Origin: Bacteroidota bacterium
Lineage (GTDB): Bacteria; Bacteroidota; Bacteroidia; UBA8524
Direction: 5' to 3'
Length of the DNA: 64,000 bases
Assembly: GCA_008933805.1 (NCBI GenBank)
Contig: WBUH01000007.1
Coordinates: 62,001 to 126,000, forward strand
The notes beneath the pieces are model-generated. The model was not told where the DNA came from. It made no database searches and saw nothing but the letters and a program-made list of their open reading frames with translations. Position numbers and translations under genes: made by a program. Positions 52,952 through 61,995 of this stretch are shown one piece after another. The stretch's first letter is position 1. Each line of letters begins with the position of its first letter.

Positions 52952-54247
52952 TTAGTGGTTAGGTCTTGGCGGAGTAGTGCGACCGGGGTTTTGAGTGCCG
53001 CTGCCGCTCCGTTGCGAGGGCTGCCTGCTGCCGCCTGTGTTACCTGTACTTCCACCTGTATTGCCGCTATTGCCTATGGTGGTCCCCACTCCTATCCCAA
53101 TGCTTACTCCTGTTCCAACAGTAGTGCTATGATTGGTAGGCCTTTGAGGGTTGTATTGTGTAGGTTGTTGCGCAGTATTGTTTGCTTTTGTACCGTTTAG
53201 GTATTGCATCTCAGGGTCGGTTTGGTGGCGGGCGGTATTGTTTTGAGTTTTAATACAAGGTGCCGAGACCATTTCAGGACTTGCGCCTGCGGTGCAGTTA
53301 AAACGGAAACTGCCGCTGGTATTTTTATCGCTGTAAAGCGTACCCAAATCTTGTTTTCCGAATTTATACTCAACTCCAACCCCTGAGGTATTATTGGGTA
53401 TATCGCCCAAGTTATTGGCATACATGATAATGTAGTTACTACCGGGTTGCAGTTTCACCTGCACAGCTTGCTTTTCTTTTTTAAGGCGAAGGTTTTGAAC
53501 TACCCAAACCCCGTTAAGGTTGATGGAAATAGTATCGTTATCCTCTACGCCGCTATCCCAAAAATAAAGGGTTACCATCGTGTCACTCACATTGGTGCAG
53601 CCTTGTATTTCAACATCGCGGGCGGGCTCATTGCTGTATCGCTTCATACCTGAGTACAAGAAGTTAAACTTGGGGTTAGCCAAATCAGGATTGGCGCGTA
53701 CCTGCTGGTTTTCATCGTCCATAAAAATCTGCTGCTCTTTGGGGCAGCCGGTCATTATTTGTGCGGCAGGATTGTTACCCGTAACCAACAAACGCAGTGT
53801 TCCGTTGGTGTGCAGGTTACTGCTAAGGGTTGCTTTTCCTTCGTGCCCGTTTTCTTTTATGGCCATTGCGGCGGTATTGTCGTGCAAGTCGCCCAAATTA
53901 TTGGCAAACAACAACAGTTGGTTTCCGCCGGGGGCAAGCACCACGTCCATTTCTTGTTTGGCATTTGTTAAACGGAAATTACTCAATATCCACTGACCGT
54001 TCAGTTGCACCGATACAGTATCGTTATCCTCCACTCCGCAATCCCACAATACCAGTTTCACGGTGGTTTGTTTCACCTCCATGCAGGCTTGGTTATTGGG
54101 CAACCGTTTTTGGGTAGCTGCCGTAAGAGCCGCCGCTTGTTGAGCCGAAATTGGCTGGGTAGTAATGGGTGTTATGTTTTGCGCTATCGACGGAAGTGCC
54201 AATGCGCCGCTAAGCAGATAAAAGGCAAGTGTGTATAGTTTTTTCAT
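52952..54247 (-). CDS. Secreted protein with duplicated beta domain
   Basis: The 431-residue product has a signal peptide ending LPSIAQ. Two homologous domains follow: residues about 55-155 (VKLVLWDCGVEDNDTVSVQL, NQLLLFANNLGDLHDNT) and about 215-315 (VTLYFWDSGVEDNDTISINL, NYIIMYANNLGDIPNNT). The C-terminal 100 residues are low-complexity, rich in Thr, Asn, Gly, Gln and Pro. The duplicated domain may bind calcium or carbohydrate, given DNDT and the Asn-Asn-Leu-Gly-Asp turns. There is no T9SS domain. Function unknown. Confidence 0.75.
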   Translation of the reverse strand: MKKLYTLAFYLLSGALALPSIAQNITPITTQPISAQQAAALTAATQKRLPNNQACMEVKQTTVKLVLWDCGVEDNDTVSVQLNGQWILSNFRLTNAKQEMDVVLAPGGNQLLLFANNLGDLHDNTAAMAIKENGHEGKATLSSNLHTNGTLRLLVTGNNPAAQIMTGCPKEQQIFMDDENQQVRANPDLANPKFNFLYSGMKRYSNEPARDVEIQGCTNVSDTMVTLYFWDSGVEDNDTISINLNGVWVVQNLRLKKEKQAVQVKLQPGSNYIIMYANNLGDIPNNTSGVGVEYKFGKQDLGTLYSDKNTSGSFRFNCTAGASPEMVSAPCIKTQNNTARHQTDPEMQYLNGTKANNTAQQPTQYNPQRPTNHSTTVGTGVSIGIGVGTTIGNSGNTGGSTGNTGGSRQPSQRSGSGTQNPGRTTPPRPNH

Positions 54248-54365
54248 AGCGATAGTAATTTACTCATTTACAGTACACCAAAATAATGCCATAAGTTCAA
54301 TTTATTGCTGTGAATAATTTGTAATGAATTGATTGACGGGTATAAAACCTCATAACTAATGAAAA

Positions 54366-54401
54366 AAAGCCCCGAAGAAGTTTGCACAACCCCGGGGCTT
54401 T
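54366..54401 (-). terminator. Terminator of the gingipain-fold protein gene
   Basis: AAAGCCCCG pairs with CGGGGCTTT across an 18-base loop. On the minus strand it is followed by TTTTTTTC. Confidence 0.8.
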
Positions 54402-54434
54402 ATATAACAAATGGTGGCCTGTGTGTTCAGGAAA

Positions 54435-56750
54435 TTATTTTAGGATTACTTTCTGATAAAAACGTTGGTTGCTATCATCAGTAATGATTATAAAATATGT
54501 GCCTTTTGATTGACGGCTCAAATCGATGGCCGTAGTAGTGCCTGTTACTGCTTCATCAAACACTTTGCGCCCGTCTGTCGTATAGGCTTTTACATTTTTA
54601 AGCGCATTGGTTGATGTAAGCAGAGAGATGTTTAACACTCCATCGGTGGGGTTAGGATAGGAAGAAACAATACCTGTAGCGGGTGTAATCCCTTCGGTAG
54701 TTAATACTTCCTCTATACTTTCTTTTGTGGCGTTGGTAAGCATTGCATCCATTTCGTCAACCGCTGGTTCTGACCCGTCAATTGAAGGGGTAAGCAATGG
54801 TGGCGGGAAATTATACACCGCTGATTGCGAATCGGTTTGGCATCCATTGTTCACTACCAATGATACAGTGTACGACCCATAGCTTGCATACGCATGTGTT
54901 GGGTTGCGCAGGGTACTTGTATTACCGTCGCCAAAATACCATTTGTAGGTGTGGGTGTAAGCGTTACAAGTATCATAACCATGCTTGTACTTTATTTTTC
55001 TGCCTTCGATAGCTCCGTTTGAAACCACTGCATTTACAAACGAAGTAAGCTGTTTTAATACACCGGAGCTCTGGTTATAATAAGTTCCGCTGGGTGATGT
55101 TTGCAGTTTTACGGCTTTTACATATAAATGGTTGGTGGCATAAGGCAAGCAATTGTATGTATAAGTGCTGTCGGTAATTAGGCTGTCGTTAAGTTTTGTA
55201 TATACACTGTCGCCATTACTTACATAAACGTTATACCCCAAAACAGTATCGGTGGTTTTATTCCATTTTAGTTTACCGCTGCCAAACATCGGCGTTGAAG
55301 TAACGTTTGAAGCCGGTTTTATAACATCATTGCGCAAAGTTAAATCGCCCATTAATGCCTGATGAATTGCACGGGCGTAAAAACCGGTGGGCGCATATAA
55401 CGATACATTGTTTTGCGATACATTGGTGCTGTACCCAATGTTTTCGCCCATTGCCATGTGATGGAAGAACCAATTTGGTCTGCCGCCCCAAACATTGGTA
55501 AGCGTAGTACCCGAACATAAAGGGGCACGCAAAAAGCAATTGCTGGCATCCCAATCTCCAAAGTAGCTGCCAAACAAAATGCTAAAGGTGGCTTTTATGC
55601 TATTATTCACAAAGCTATCGGTATTTCCTATGCCGCCGGCACTGGTGTAGCTTCCGCCACCGCAACCATACGCCCATTGGTATGATGAGTTTTTAAGGGT
55701 TGATATATAGTCTAACGATGATACATTGCTGCTGCCCACAATGGGTGCAATATTGCGCCAACCGTTAGCAGCAAAAGCCTCACCGCCAAAGTAGCCAAAG
55801 TTGTCGTCTACCAAACCGCGCTGAATGGTGGTATAATTTTTCACCCTGTAATCATGGTCTTTGGTAAAGTAATCCTGCATTAACTGCAATTCGGTTTTTG
55901 TGCTAAAAGCAGGCATATTGGCCAAATCAATACGGCCTACTTGTAACTCAACTGTACCGTCGGGCACATAGGTTTGGTCAAATTTTCCGTCGCCGGGTAT
56001 ATTATCGTTTTGTGTGCGCGATGCAGATGTGTTGTTAACGGATACATCCGTCCAGGTACCGTTCATATCACCATAATACACATCGGCAGGCCAAGCCCCA
56101 ATATGGTCGCCATGCCCGTCAGGAGCAAAATTACCGCTGTAAGGTACAGGCACATGCCCCACCAGCATTACCGCTTTTGTGTTCGGCGAATCAACATTAT
56201 AGGCAGTAACAATAGTACTTTTTACGGATGCCGCCGTTGCCGAACGACTTACGTAAAAGGTTTTCACCCGCCAGCCGTCGGCTTTCATATCAGCTATGTA
56301 AGTTCCTATTTCTGTGCTGAGTGATGAAACAAAAGTACTGTCGATAATCAGTAACAGTATGCCCCTGTTGGCTACGGCAGCAAGGTTTATCCCTGTGTTT
56401 ATGTAGCCGTATCCGGTGTATGTGGTTGCTCCTATTGTGGCGGTGCGGGTAACTTTATATTCATAGGCTGTGTTTACGGTTACGTTTGTATCTTGAAATG
56501 AAGTGGCTGAGCCGCTAAGTGTGGCAATTGCACTGGGCCATGTTTTATCGGCTTTGGTTTTACGGTAAACAGTGAACCCGGTGGCTGTGGCTCCTGAAAC
56601 GGCTGCCCACGATACTGTAATTGAAGGTGGACTTACTTCTGTGGTGGCTTGTAGTTTAACACTAACTGTTTCTGACGTTTGCGCTGTTAAACCGGAGAAA
56701 AGCATAAAAAGTATGCTTGTAAGCAATAATGGTTTGATAGTTTTTTTCAT
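54435..56750 (-). CDS. T9SS-exported protein with FnIII, gingipain-like (C25) fold and PKD domain
   Basis: The start is chosen at 56750 (signal MKKTIKPLLLTSILFMLFSG, 771 residues); the first listed ATG at 56792 lies in a messy leader. Domains in order are: FnIII (about residues 25-115), a C25-like caspase fold (about 130-460: AVMLVGHVPVPYSGNF, WPADVYYGDMNGTW, VELQVGRIDLANMP), a linker with FnIII-like strands, PKD (YKWYFGDGNTSTLRNPTHAY), and a type IX sorting domain (SYPNPTDGVLNISLL to KGTYFIIITDDSNQ). The catalytic His (normally GHG) and Cys positions appear replaced, with SYQWAYGCGGG and LFGSYFGDWD at the aligned sites. It is probably a non-peptidase surface or adhesive protein. This alignment is by eye. 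Confidence 0.82.
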   Translation of the reverse strand: MKKTIKPLLLTSILFMLFSGLTAQTSETVSVKLQATTEVSPPSITVSWAAVSGATATGFTVYRKTKADKTWPSAIATLSGSATSFQDTNVTVNTAYEYKVTRTATIGATTYTGYGYINTGINLAAVANRGILLLIIDSTFVSSLSTEIGTYIADMKADGWRVKTFYVSRSATAASVKSTIVTAYNVDSPNTKAVMLVGHVPVPYSGNFAPDGHGDHIGAWPADVYYGDMNGTWTDVSVNNTSASRTQNDNIPGDGKFDQTYVPDGTVELQVGRIDLANMPAFSTKTELQLMQDYFTKDHDYRVKNYTTIQRGLVDDNFGYFGGEAFAANGWRNIAPIVGSSNVSSLDYISTLKNSSYQWAYGCGGGSYTSAGGIGNTDSFVNNSIKATFSILFGSYFGDWDASNCFLRAPLCSGTTLTNVWGGRPNWFFHHMAMGENIGYSTNVSQNNVSLYAPTGFYARAIHQALMGDLTLRNDVIKPASNVTSTPMFGSGKLKWNKTTDTVLGYNVYVSNGDSVYTKLNDSLITDSTYTYNCLPYATNHLYVKAVKLQTSPSGTYYNQSSGVLKQLTSFVNAVVSNGAIEGRKIKYKHGYDTCNAYTHTYKWYFGDGNTSTLRNPTHAYASYGSYTVSLVVNNGCQTDSQSAVYNFPPPLLTPSIDGSEPAVDEMDAMLTNATKESIEEVLTTEGITPATGIVSSYPNPTDGVLNISLLTSTNALKNVKAYTTDGRKVFDEAVTGTTTAIDLSRQSKGTYFIIITDDSNQRFYQKVILK

Positions 56751-56952
56751 GATAAGATTGATAATGATTAAAAAAAATCCTGCCCTTTGCACGGCCGTTG
56801 CAAAATGAAGGTTGGGACAGCTTAAATTGATAGTTTTTTAGCGGTCTTTTCCCGTTTTCAGGATAATAAACAATGCGAATCGATTCTAAAACGAAGATAA
56901 TGAGCGGGTTTTAAAAAACAAAGTTAACTTACCATTAACTAAACACGCTTAC

Positions 56953-56990
56953 AAAAAAAAGCACCTCCCCTGCCGGAAAGATGCTTTTAT
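56953..56990 (-). terminator. Terminator of the LRR-type secreted protein gene
   Basis: On the minus strand AAAAGCA, an 18-base loop and TGCTTTT are followed by TTTTTG. It lies about 20 bases beyond the stop at 57011. Confidence 0.75.
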
Positions 56991-57010
56991 ACTAGCTACA
57001 AGAAATCATG

Positions 57011-59398
57011 TTATAGTCCTACCAACTCCGCAAACTGTTTTGCGTTCTTTACCCCACTAGCGTCTACTTTTTTCATGGCAATAGCTCTCCGCCCAACTGC
57101 ATTTTCGGCTTTACCGTCGATACAATACACCGTCTCGTCTTCCCCAATGGCTATAATTGTTTTTGTACTTTTCTTGCTCAAACTCACATAACTTGAGCTG
57201 TAGGTAAGCAAGCCATTTATTTTTCTATCAACAACAAATACAGTAAGCGGTGTAATGGTTGTATCCTGTGTTTTCACCAACACATCGGCAATAACTGTCG
57301 GTGGGATATCAAACTTGTAAAAGGCATCGCAGTTAAATACGCCCAATCCTGTAAGTCGCAACGTCCTGCCTACCGCACCTCTCATTGTCCCGTCATCAAC
57401 ATAGCCTTCAAGGCCTATACGAGCCATTTTTTTGCGTTGTTCCAAAGCATTGTTCAATCGTTCAATACGCTTGTTTAATGAACGTTCGTATCTTTTATAC
57501 CTGCGCGCAAAGGCCTGTTTAGCATACGTTTCCCCAAACCCGCTTTTTCCTTGAGTAATGTCCGCCACCAAATCAATAAACCCTTTTGCAGTTTTTAAAC
57601 GAATGGTGCAGTAATCGTTGCCCTTTTCATATTCAATCCGAACATCGTTGTATTGCTGCTTGCGCACATACATTTTCTTAAACTCTTTGCGGGTGGTTTC
57701 GTTAGCTGCATAAAAAGTATAACCTTTAAACGCTATCAACTCATTAAAAAACGGATGCTTGCTTTTAGCAATCCCTGTATACAGCTTAAATTTTACTTGG
57801 TGTACACTATCCGCTTTCACCTTTTCGGCAGCATCCACCTGTACTTTAAATAAAGTCCGTTGTTTGCCAATAATCTTTGAAACTCTATATCCAAGCCTGC
57901 CCTTGCGGCTTTTCGCTATTTCACCCACATCGCCTTGTTTTTCATTTTCATCAAGCATGTATCGGTAATTCACGTTTGCAAAACGTTCTTCAAACACAGT
58001 GGTATCAAATCCATACGTAAAATCTGTATCCACAATTTGCAAAGGCTTGCTTTTGGTTGAATCTTGTGCCGGTTTTTCACGATTATCCGCAGTTCCCTCA
58101 AACTCCCAGTTGGCGGTTTCGGGGTTCAGCTTGTAAAGATTAAACCCGTTGTTTGCATCTGCTGAAACAAACTCAACATCAATGGTTTTATCTTGAGCCA
58201 GTGTTAAAGGTTCGCCTTCTTTAAACGCCAATAATTCAAAATTACCGGCCGATACAAACTGGTTGGTTACCCCGCCTGAATCGTAGGCCATCGGCACCCC
58301 GCTCATCAGCATATCCAAAGGGGTTATAATTTCGCGGTAAGTAATGTTTACATTGCCCGTAACGGGTTTGCCGGTTGCATCTACAAAAGCATCCTGCGGA
58401 ATGGTAATTTTAGTACCGCTGTTTACTTTGATGCTTACTGCGCTTTCAGCGGGAATATTAAACACTTTGCGTTTTACATCGGCTTGAGGTAACAGCGGTT
58501 TGAAACCTACAGTTGAGGCAAAAACATCCGCGTTAGCCACTTCATTTGCCGTTGCTGCGGGCTTTTCTTGATTTTCTTTTTCACCCAACAAGTAAAAATC
58601 ACTAAACAATGAGGTAAAGGCTTGTCGTTCGGCATCACTCATATCCGCCATTGTGTTGTAGGTAATGCTAAGTAAACGGGTACACTCATGGCCCTCTTTT
58701 GCCATACGAAACCTTTTTGCCACCAAGTCAGCCTCAGCTGCATCTATGTCCTTTGCTTTTATTACCTCTAGATTTTTAAGCTTGGTAAGGGATTTTAATT
58801 CAGCGGGCAGGCTGCTTATGCTTTCTGTTGTAATTAAAACTGAGGTTAGTTTTTCAAGCCCTATTAATTTCCCAACCAACACATCATTTTTTGAAGGTTG
58901 TTTTGAAAGTATTTCTATTTCTTCTAACTGCTCAGGAAATTCAAAGTCTTTAGGAAGTTTTACCCTTGTTGAAGAGTTCAGGGTTAAAGCAGGACTTTTT
59001 AGTTTCTTAATGTCTAAAAAGGCTTCGCTTCTAAGTGTAAACGGCTCAATCAACGTGATTTTATCAACGGTTTGCAAACCGGCCAATATCTCTATTAACC
59101 CCGTAAGGCTATCGCATTCTACAATAACCTCGTCAAGCTCAAGGTGTTTAATGCCGTTTATTACGTGTTTTAATTCATCGGCTGTAAACCCTCTTTGCAA
59201 GTACACCGTGCTTAGTGCATCAAATTTGTTGATACGTCTTAAAAATTTATTGGTCTTGCGGGTTTCGTAGGGATTTATAATTACCCCTTCGCAGTATGAA
59301 GGATGGTCAAGAGCTTCGCTAATGCTTTCGCAACTTACCTGCCCCCTAGAAATGAGTACTGATACAAGAAATACAGTTAGTGCGGCAATCTTCTTCAT
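57011..59398 (-). CDS. Secreted protein with leucine-rich repeat-like region and ECF-partner-type domain
   Basis: The 795-residue product has a signal peptide (KKIAALTVFLVSVLISRGQ), then about 210 residues of leucine-rich repeat-like sequence (LKHLELDEVIVECDSLTGL, LEKLTSVLITTESISSLP). A C-terminal part of about 520 residues is homologous to the membrane protein at 42135: GTKITIPQDAFVDATGKPV, VNITYREIITPLDMLMSGVP, FVSAGNFELLAFKEGE, then a coiled coil and LGVFNCDAFYKF. There is no T9SS domain and no lipobox. The shared C-terminus may be a sensing or structural module; the LRR part suggests a binding role. Confidence 0.75.
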   Translation of the reverse strand: MKKIAALTVFLVSVLISRGQVSCESISEALDHPSYCEGVIINPYETRKTNKFLRRINKFDALSTVYLQRGFTADELKHVINGIKHLELDEVIVECDSLTGLIEILAGLQTVDKITLIEPFTLRSEAFLDIKKLKSPALTLNSSTRVKLPKDFEFPEQLEEIEILSKQPSKNDVLVGKLIGLEKLTSVLITTESISSLPAELKSLTKLKNLEVIKAKDIDAAEADLVAKRFRMAKEGHECTRLLSITYNTMADMSDAERQAFTSLFSDFYLLGEKENQEKPAATANEVANADVFASTVGFKPLLPQADVKRKVFNIPAESAVSIKVNSGTKITIPQDAFVDATGKPVTGNVNITYREIITPLDMLMSGVPMAYDSGGVTNQFVSAGNFELLAFKEGEPLTLAQDKTIDVEFVSADANNGFNLYKLNPETANWEFEGTADNREKPAQDSTKSKPLQIVDTDFTYGFDTTVFEERFANVNYRYMLDENEKQGDVGEIAKSRKGRLGYRVSKIIGKQRTLFKVQVDAAEKVKADSVHQVKFKLYTGIAKSKHPFFNELIAFKGYTFYAANETTRKEFKKMYVRKQQYNDVRIEYEKGNDYCTIRLKTAKGFIDLVADITQGKSGFGETYAKQAFARRYKRYERSLNKRIERLNNALEQRKKMARIGLEGYVDDGTMRGAVGRTLRLTGLGVFNCDAFYKFDIPPTVIADVLVKTQDTTITPLTVFVVDRKINGLLTYSSSYVSLSKKSTKTIIAIGEDETVYCIDGKAENAVGRRAIAMKKVDASGVKNAKQFAELVGL

Positions 59399-59471
59399 AG
59401 CAAAAAGTATTTATACCTCTATAATTCCCTTACGGGTAAAACGATACAGTATAAATGCTAAAAGCCGGTTT

Positions 59472-59966
59472 TTATTTTAATTCAAGAATTAACTTACTGT
59501 CTTTCAGCGACAAAATATTTTCAGGGTCGTAAAATCTTTTTACTTGGGGCATACTTCGCACCCGCTTTGTAACCTCGTTTTTCAACACTCCGTTTCCTTT
59601 GCCGTGTACCACTGTTACTGTGCGCACCCCTTGCTGCAATGCCAGCGCCAATTTATAATCCAAATAATCCAATTGGCCTTGCAATACAGGCGTAGTACGG
59701 TAGTTTTTGGGCAATTTTTCAGTGTGTAAATCAATGGTGATATGCTTGGGTACGGTTCCTGTTGGGATTTCTTTTTTAACGGAAGTTTTTGCCGTTAGCT
59801 CTTCGTACGAAGCCTCTACTAAAATTAATGTATGAATGGAATAGTCCATTTCCATCCCTGTTTCATCGTCCAAAATCACCACGTGGCGACTGTCGAGCAG
59901 CTTCACCACCTCCCCTTTTAGTGAGGTGTTCTTGCAACATACTTTATCGCCTACTTTAAATTTCAT
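59472..59966 (-). CDS. Smr-domain protein
   Basis: The 164-residue product has an N-terminal small barrel (FKVGDKVCCKNTSLKGEVVK) and a C-terminal Smr domain with HITIDLHTEKL and VVHGKGNGVLKNEV, the two hallmark motifs (LDLH and HGKGxG). Smr domains nick branched DNA or RNA and occur in MutS2 and as small proteins. The fusion with the N-terminal domain resembles DUF2027/Smr proteins of Bacteroidota. It is divergent from lhgO. Confidence 0.85.
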   Translation of the reverse strand: MKFKVGDKVCCKNTSLKGEVVKLLDSRHVVILDDETGMEMDYSIHTLILVEASYEELTAKTSVKKEIPTGTVPKHITIDLHTEKLPKNYRTTPVLQGQLDYLDYKLALALQQGVRTVTVVHGKGNGVLKNEVTKRVRSMPQVKRFYDPENILSLKDSKLILELK

Positions 59967-60019
59967 CTTCTGCTTGCTGTGTGATTTGGTTTATTTTGCG
60001 GGTGCAAAATACAAAATCT

Positions 60020-61216
60020 ATGCAGCACGATATTGTGATAGTGGGCGGAGGTATTGTGGGCCTTGCCACAGCTTACCAACTAAAGCAGCTTAATCCTTCT
60101 TATAAAATTGCCCTTGTTGAAAAGGAAAACATGCTGGGCAAACACCAAACAGGCCACAACAGCGGTGTGATACACAGCGGCTTGTATTACAAACCGGGGA
60201 GCCTTAAAGCACAAAACTGCATAAACGGCTATGCCATGATGATTGATTTTTGCAATACCCACGGTATTAAGTATGAACTGTGCGGCAAACTGGTAGTAGC
60301 AACCCAACCGCACGAACTGCCTTTGCTGGATAATTTGTACAAACGCGGACTTGAAAACGGTCTGAATAAAATCAGCTACTTAGAAAAGGAAGCCGCCCAC
60401 GAGGTTGAACCCCACGTGGATATGCTAAAGGCTATCAATGTGCCTTACACGGGTATTATTGACTATTTGGAGGTGTGTGAAAAGCTGGGCGAGCTGTTTA
60501 AAAATAATGGCGGTGAGATTTTTATGGGTGAAAAGGTAACCGACATTACTGAAAAAAAAGGATTTAGCGAGGTGATTACCCCCAACCGCACTTTGCTGGC
60601 AAAATTAGTGGTTAACTGTGCGGGCTTGTATTGTGATAAAGTAGCTGCTTACACACAAAAAAATCTGGATACACGCATCATCCCTTTTAGGGGGGAATAT
60701 TATATGCTGAAAGAGGAGAAAAAACACTTGGTAAAAAACCTGATATACCCCGTGCCCGACCCTAATTTTCCATTCTTAGGCGTGCATTTTACCCGCATGA
60801 TTGACGGCGGGGTTGAGGCAGGCCCGAATGCAGTGTTTGCTTTTGCCCGCGAGGGATACACCAAAAGTGATATTAATTTGAAAGAGCTTTTTGAATCGCT
60901 GGCATGGCCGGGTTTTCAGAAAGTGATGTGGAAGTATTGGAAAACAGGTATGGGCGAAATGTACCGTTCGTTTTCAAAGGCCGCATTTACTAAAGCTCTT
61001 CAACGGTTGATTCCTGAATTGCAGGAAGACGACCTTGTGCCTGCCGAGGCCGGTGTTAGGGCGCAGGCTTGCGACCGCACGGGTGGTTTGATTGATGATT
61101 TTAAGATTGTAGAAGATGCGCTAACGATAAACATTCTTAATGCTCCGTCGCCTGCTGCAACCTCTTCGCTATCCATCGGAAAAACGGTAGCTGAAATGGC
61201 GGTAAGGAAGCTGTAA
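60020..61216 (+). CDS. lhgO: L-2-hydroxyglutarate oxidase
   Basis: The 398-residue product begins MQHDIVIVGGGIVGLATAYQ, a Rossmann FAD motif (GGGIVG). The family run TGHNSGVIHSGLYYKPGSLK (FAD and active-site His) and the end RAQACDRTGGLIDDFKI identify LhgO, which oxidises L-2-hydroxyglutarate to 2-oxoglutarate. A start at 59981 would add 13 residues with no motif, so 60020 is preferred. Thirteen bases after the stop a leftward toxin gene ends. The 3' end is duplicated about 766 bases downstream. Confidence 0.92.
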   Translation: MQHDIVIVGGGIVGLATAYQLKQLNPSYKIALVEKENMLGKHQTGHNSGVIHSGLYYKPGSLKAQNCINGYAMMIDFCNTHGIKYELCGKLVVATQPHELPLLDNLYKRGLENGLNKISYLEKEAAHEVEPHVDMLKAINVPYTGIIDYLEVCEKLGELFKNNGGEIFMGEKVTDITEKKGFSEVITPNRTLLAKLVVNCAGLYCDKVAAYTQKNLDTRIIPFRGEYYMLKEEKKHLVKNLIYPVPDPNFPFLGVHFTRMIDGGVEAGPNAVFAFAREGYTKSDINLKELFESLAWPGFQKVMWKYWKTGMGEMYRSFSKAAFTKALQRLIPELQEDDLVPAEAGVRAQACDRTGGLIDDFKIVEDALTINILNAPSPAATSSLSIGKTVAEMAVRKL

Positions 61217-61227
61217 CTGTTTTATTG
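61109..61227 (+). repeat. 119-bp direct repeat, copy A (lhgO 3' end)
   Basis: It contains the last 35 codons and the stop of lhgO plus 11 bases. Copy B has the same length and differs mainly at third codon positions. Confidence 0.85.
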
Positions 61228-61229
61228 TT

Positions 61230-61523
61230 TTAAAACTTCTTCTTACGAGGGTTTTGACGAGTATCGTAAAACCTTAGTAATTCTATGTGAGAGGGTTTGA
61301 TACGGTAAATAAGCAAGTTGTGCTTTGTAATAAGTACTTCGTGAACGTTTTCCCTGCCCGATGACCTAAATTTTATGTTACCAGTACTAATTAAGGATAA
61401 TACCTTTTCAACTTTAGCAACGAAACTAAACACTTCTTTCTCTGTCCATTCTTGTTCCAAATACTCGATAACCTTTGCAAAGGTTTGCTTGGAGCGTGGA
61501 GACCAGATTATTTCTTTCTCCAT
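61230..61523 (-). CDS. ParE/RelE-family toxin
   Basis: The 97-residue product has the ParE/RelE pattern: IIWSPRSKQTFAKVIEYLEQ, then LSLISTGNIKFRS and YRIKPSHIELLRFYDTRQNP, with the C-terminal RFYDTRQNP typical of these toxins. The antitoxin gene overlaps it by 16 bases upstream. Targets are gyrase (ParE) or ribosome-bound mRNA (RelE), which sequence alone cannot separate. It lies inside the duplicated lhgO-end bracket. Confidence 0.85.
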   Translation of the reverse strand: MEKEIIWSPRSKQTFAKVIEYLEQEWTEKEVFSFVAKVEKVLSLISTGNIKFRSSGRENVHEVLITKHNLLIYRIKPSHIELLRFYDTRQNPRKKKF

Positions 61524-61744
61524 TTTGAAAACTCTTGCATTACAACTGCATGAGGAATACCCTCGCCCCTATCAAGTTCAGCGATGGCCTCCTCAACATC
61601 CTTCCGCACCTCATCGTCCCATTCGTCCCAAATATCGCTTTTGGTTCGTGAATCAAACACGGCTTTTAGTTGCTTAAGTATACTTTTATCCTCAGTTTCC
61701 AAAAGCATCTTCATCAATTGAAGCTTTTCGGTTTGTATATCCAT
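61508..61744 (-). CDS. Antitoxin of ParE/RelE pair
   Basis: The 78-residue acidic helical protein starts MDIQTEKLQLMKMLLETED and ends with EEAIAELDRGEGIPHAVVMQ, similar to small antitoxins of ParE-type pairs. It precedes and overlaps the toxin gene by 16 bases. Such antitoxins usually repress their own promoter; no operator is clear. Confidence 0.8.
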   Translation of the reverse strand: MDIQTEKLQLMKMLLETEDKSILKQLKAVFDSRTKSDIWDEWDDEVRKDVEEAIAELDRGEGIPHAVVMQEFSKWRKK

Positions 61745-61874
61745 TTTGATTCGCTATTTATTCTTCGTACCGTAATTCAAAGTTACAAAAAACCTTCTGT
61801 TTTATGACCCTCAGAAAAGATCCTAATCATTAACAATTCTTTAGTTCTGTGGATTTAAACTCTCATTCAAAACT

Positions 61875-61982
61875 GTCGAAGACGCGCTAACGATAAACAT
61901 TCTTAATGCTCCGTCGCCTGCAGCAACCTCTTCACTATCCATCGGAAAAACGGTAGCTGAAATGGCGGTTAGAAAGCTATAA
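61875..61982 (+). pseudogene. lhgO 3'-end fragment
   Basis: It encodes the last 35 residues of LhgO in an intact frame (VEDALTINILNAPSPAATSS through MAVRKL and stop) with the same protein sequence as the real gene. It has no start and is cut off on its 5' side. All seven codon differences from lhgO are synonymous. Confidence 0.85.
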
Positions 61983-61993
61983 CTACTTTATTG
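61875..61993 (+). repeat. 119-bp direct repeat, copy B
   Basis: It is the downstream partner of copy A. The two bracket the toxin-antitoxin pair, giving a unit of 766 bases. Confidence 0.85.
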
Positions 61994-61995
61994 AC

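Noticed and set aside
53580-54238. Rightward frames opposite the duplicated-domain secreted protein
   Set aside because: They mirror the real leftward gene, which has a signal peptide and duplicated domains; the rightward products have no motifs or signals.
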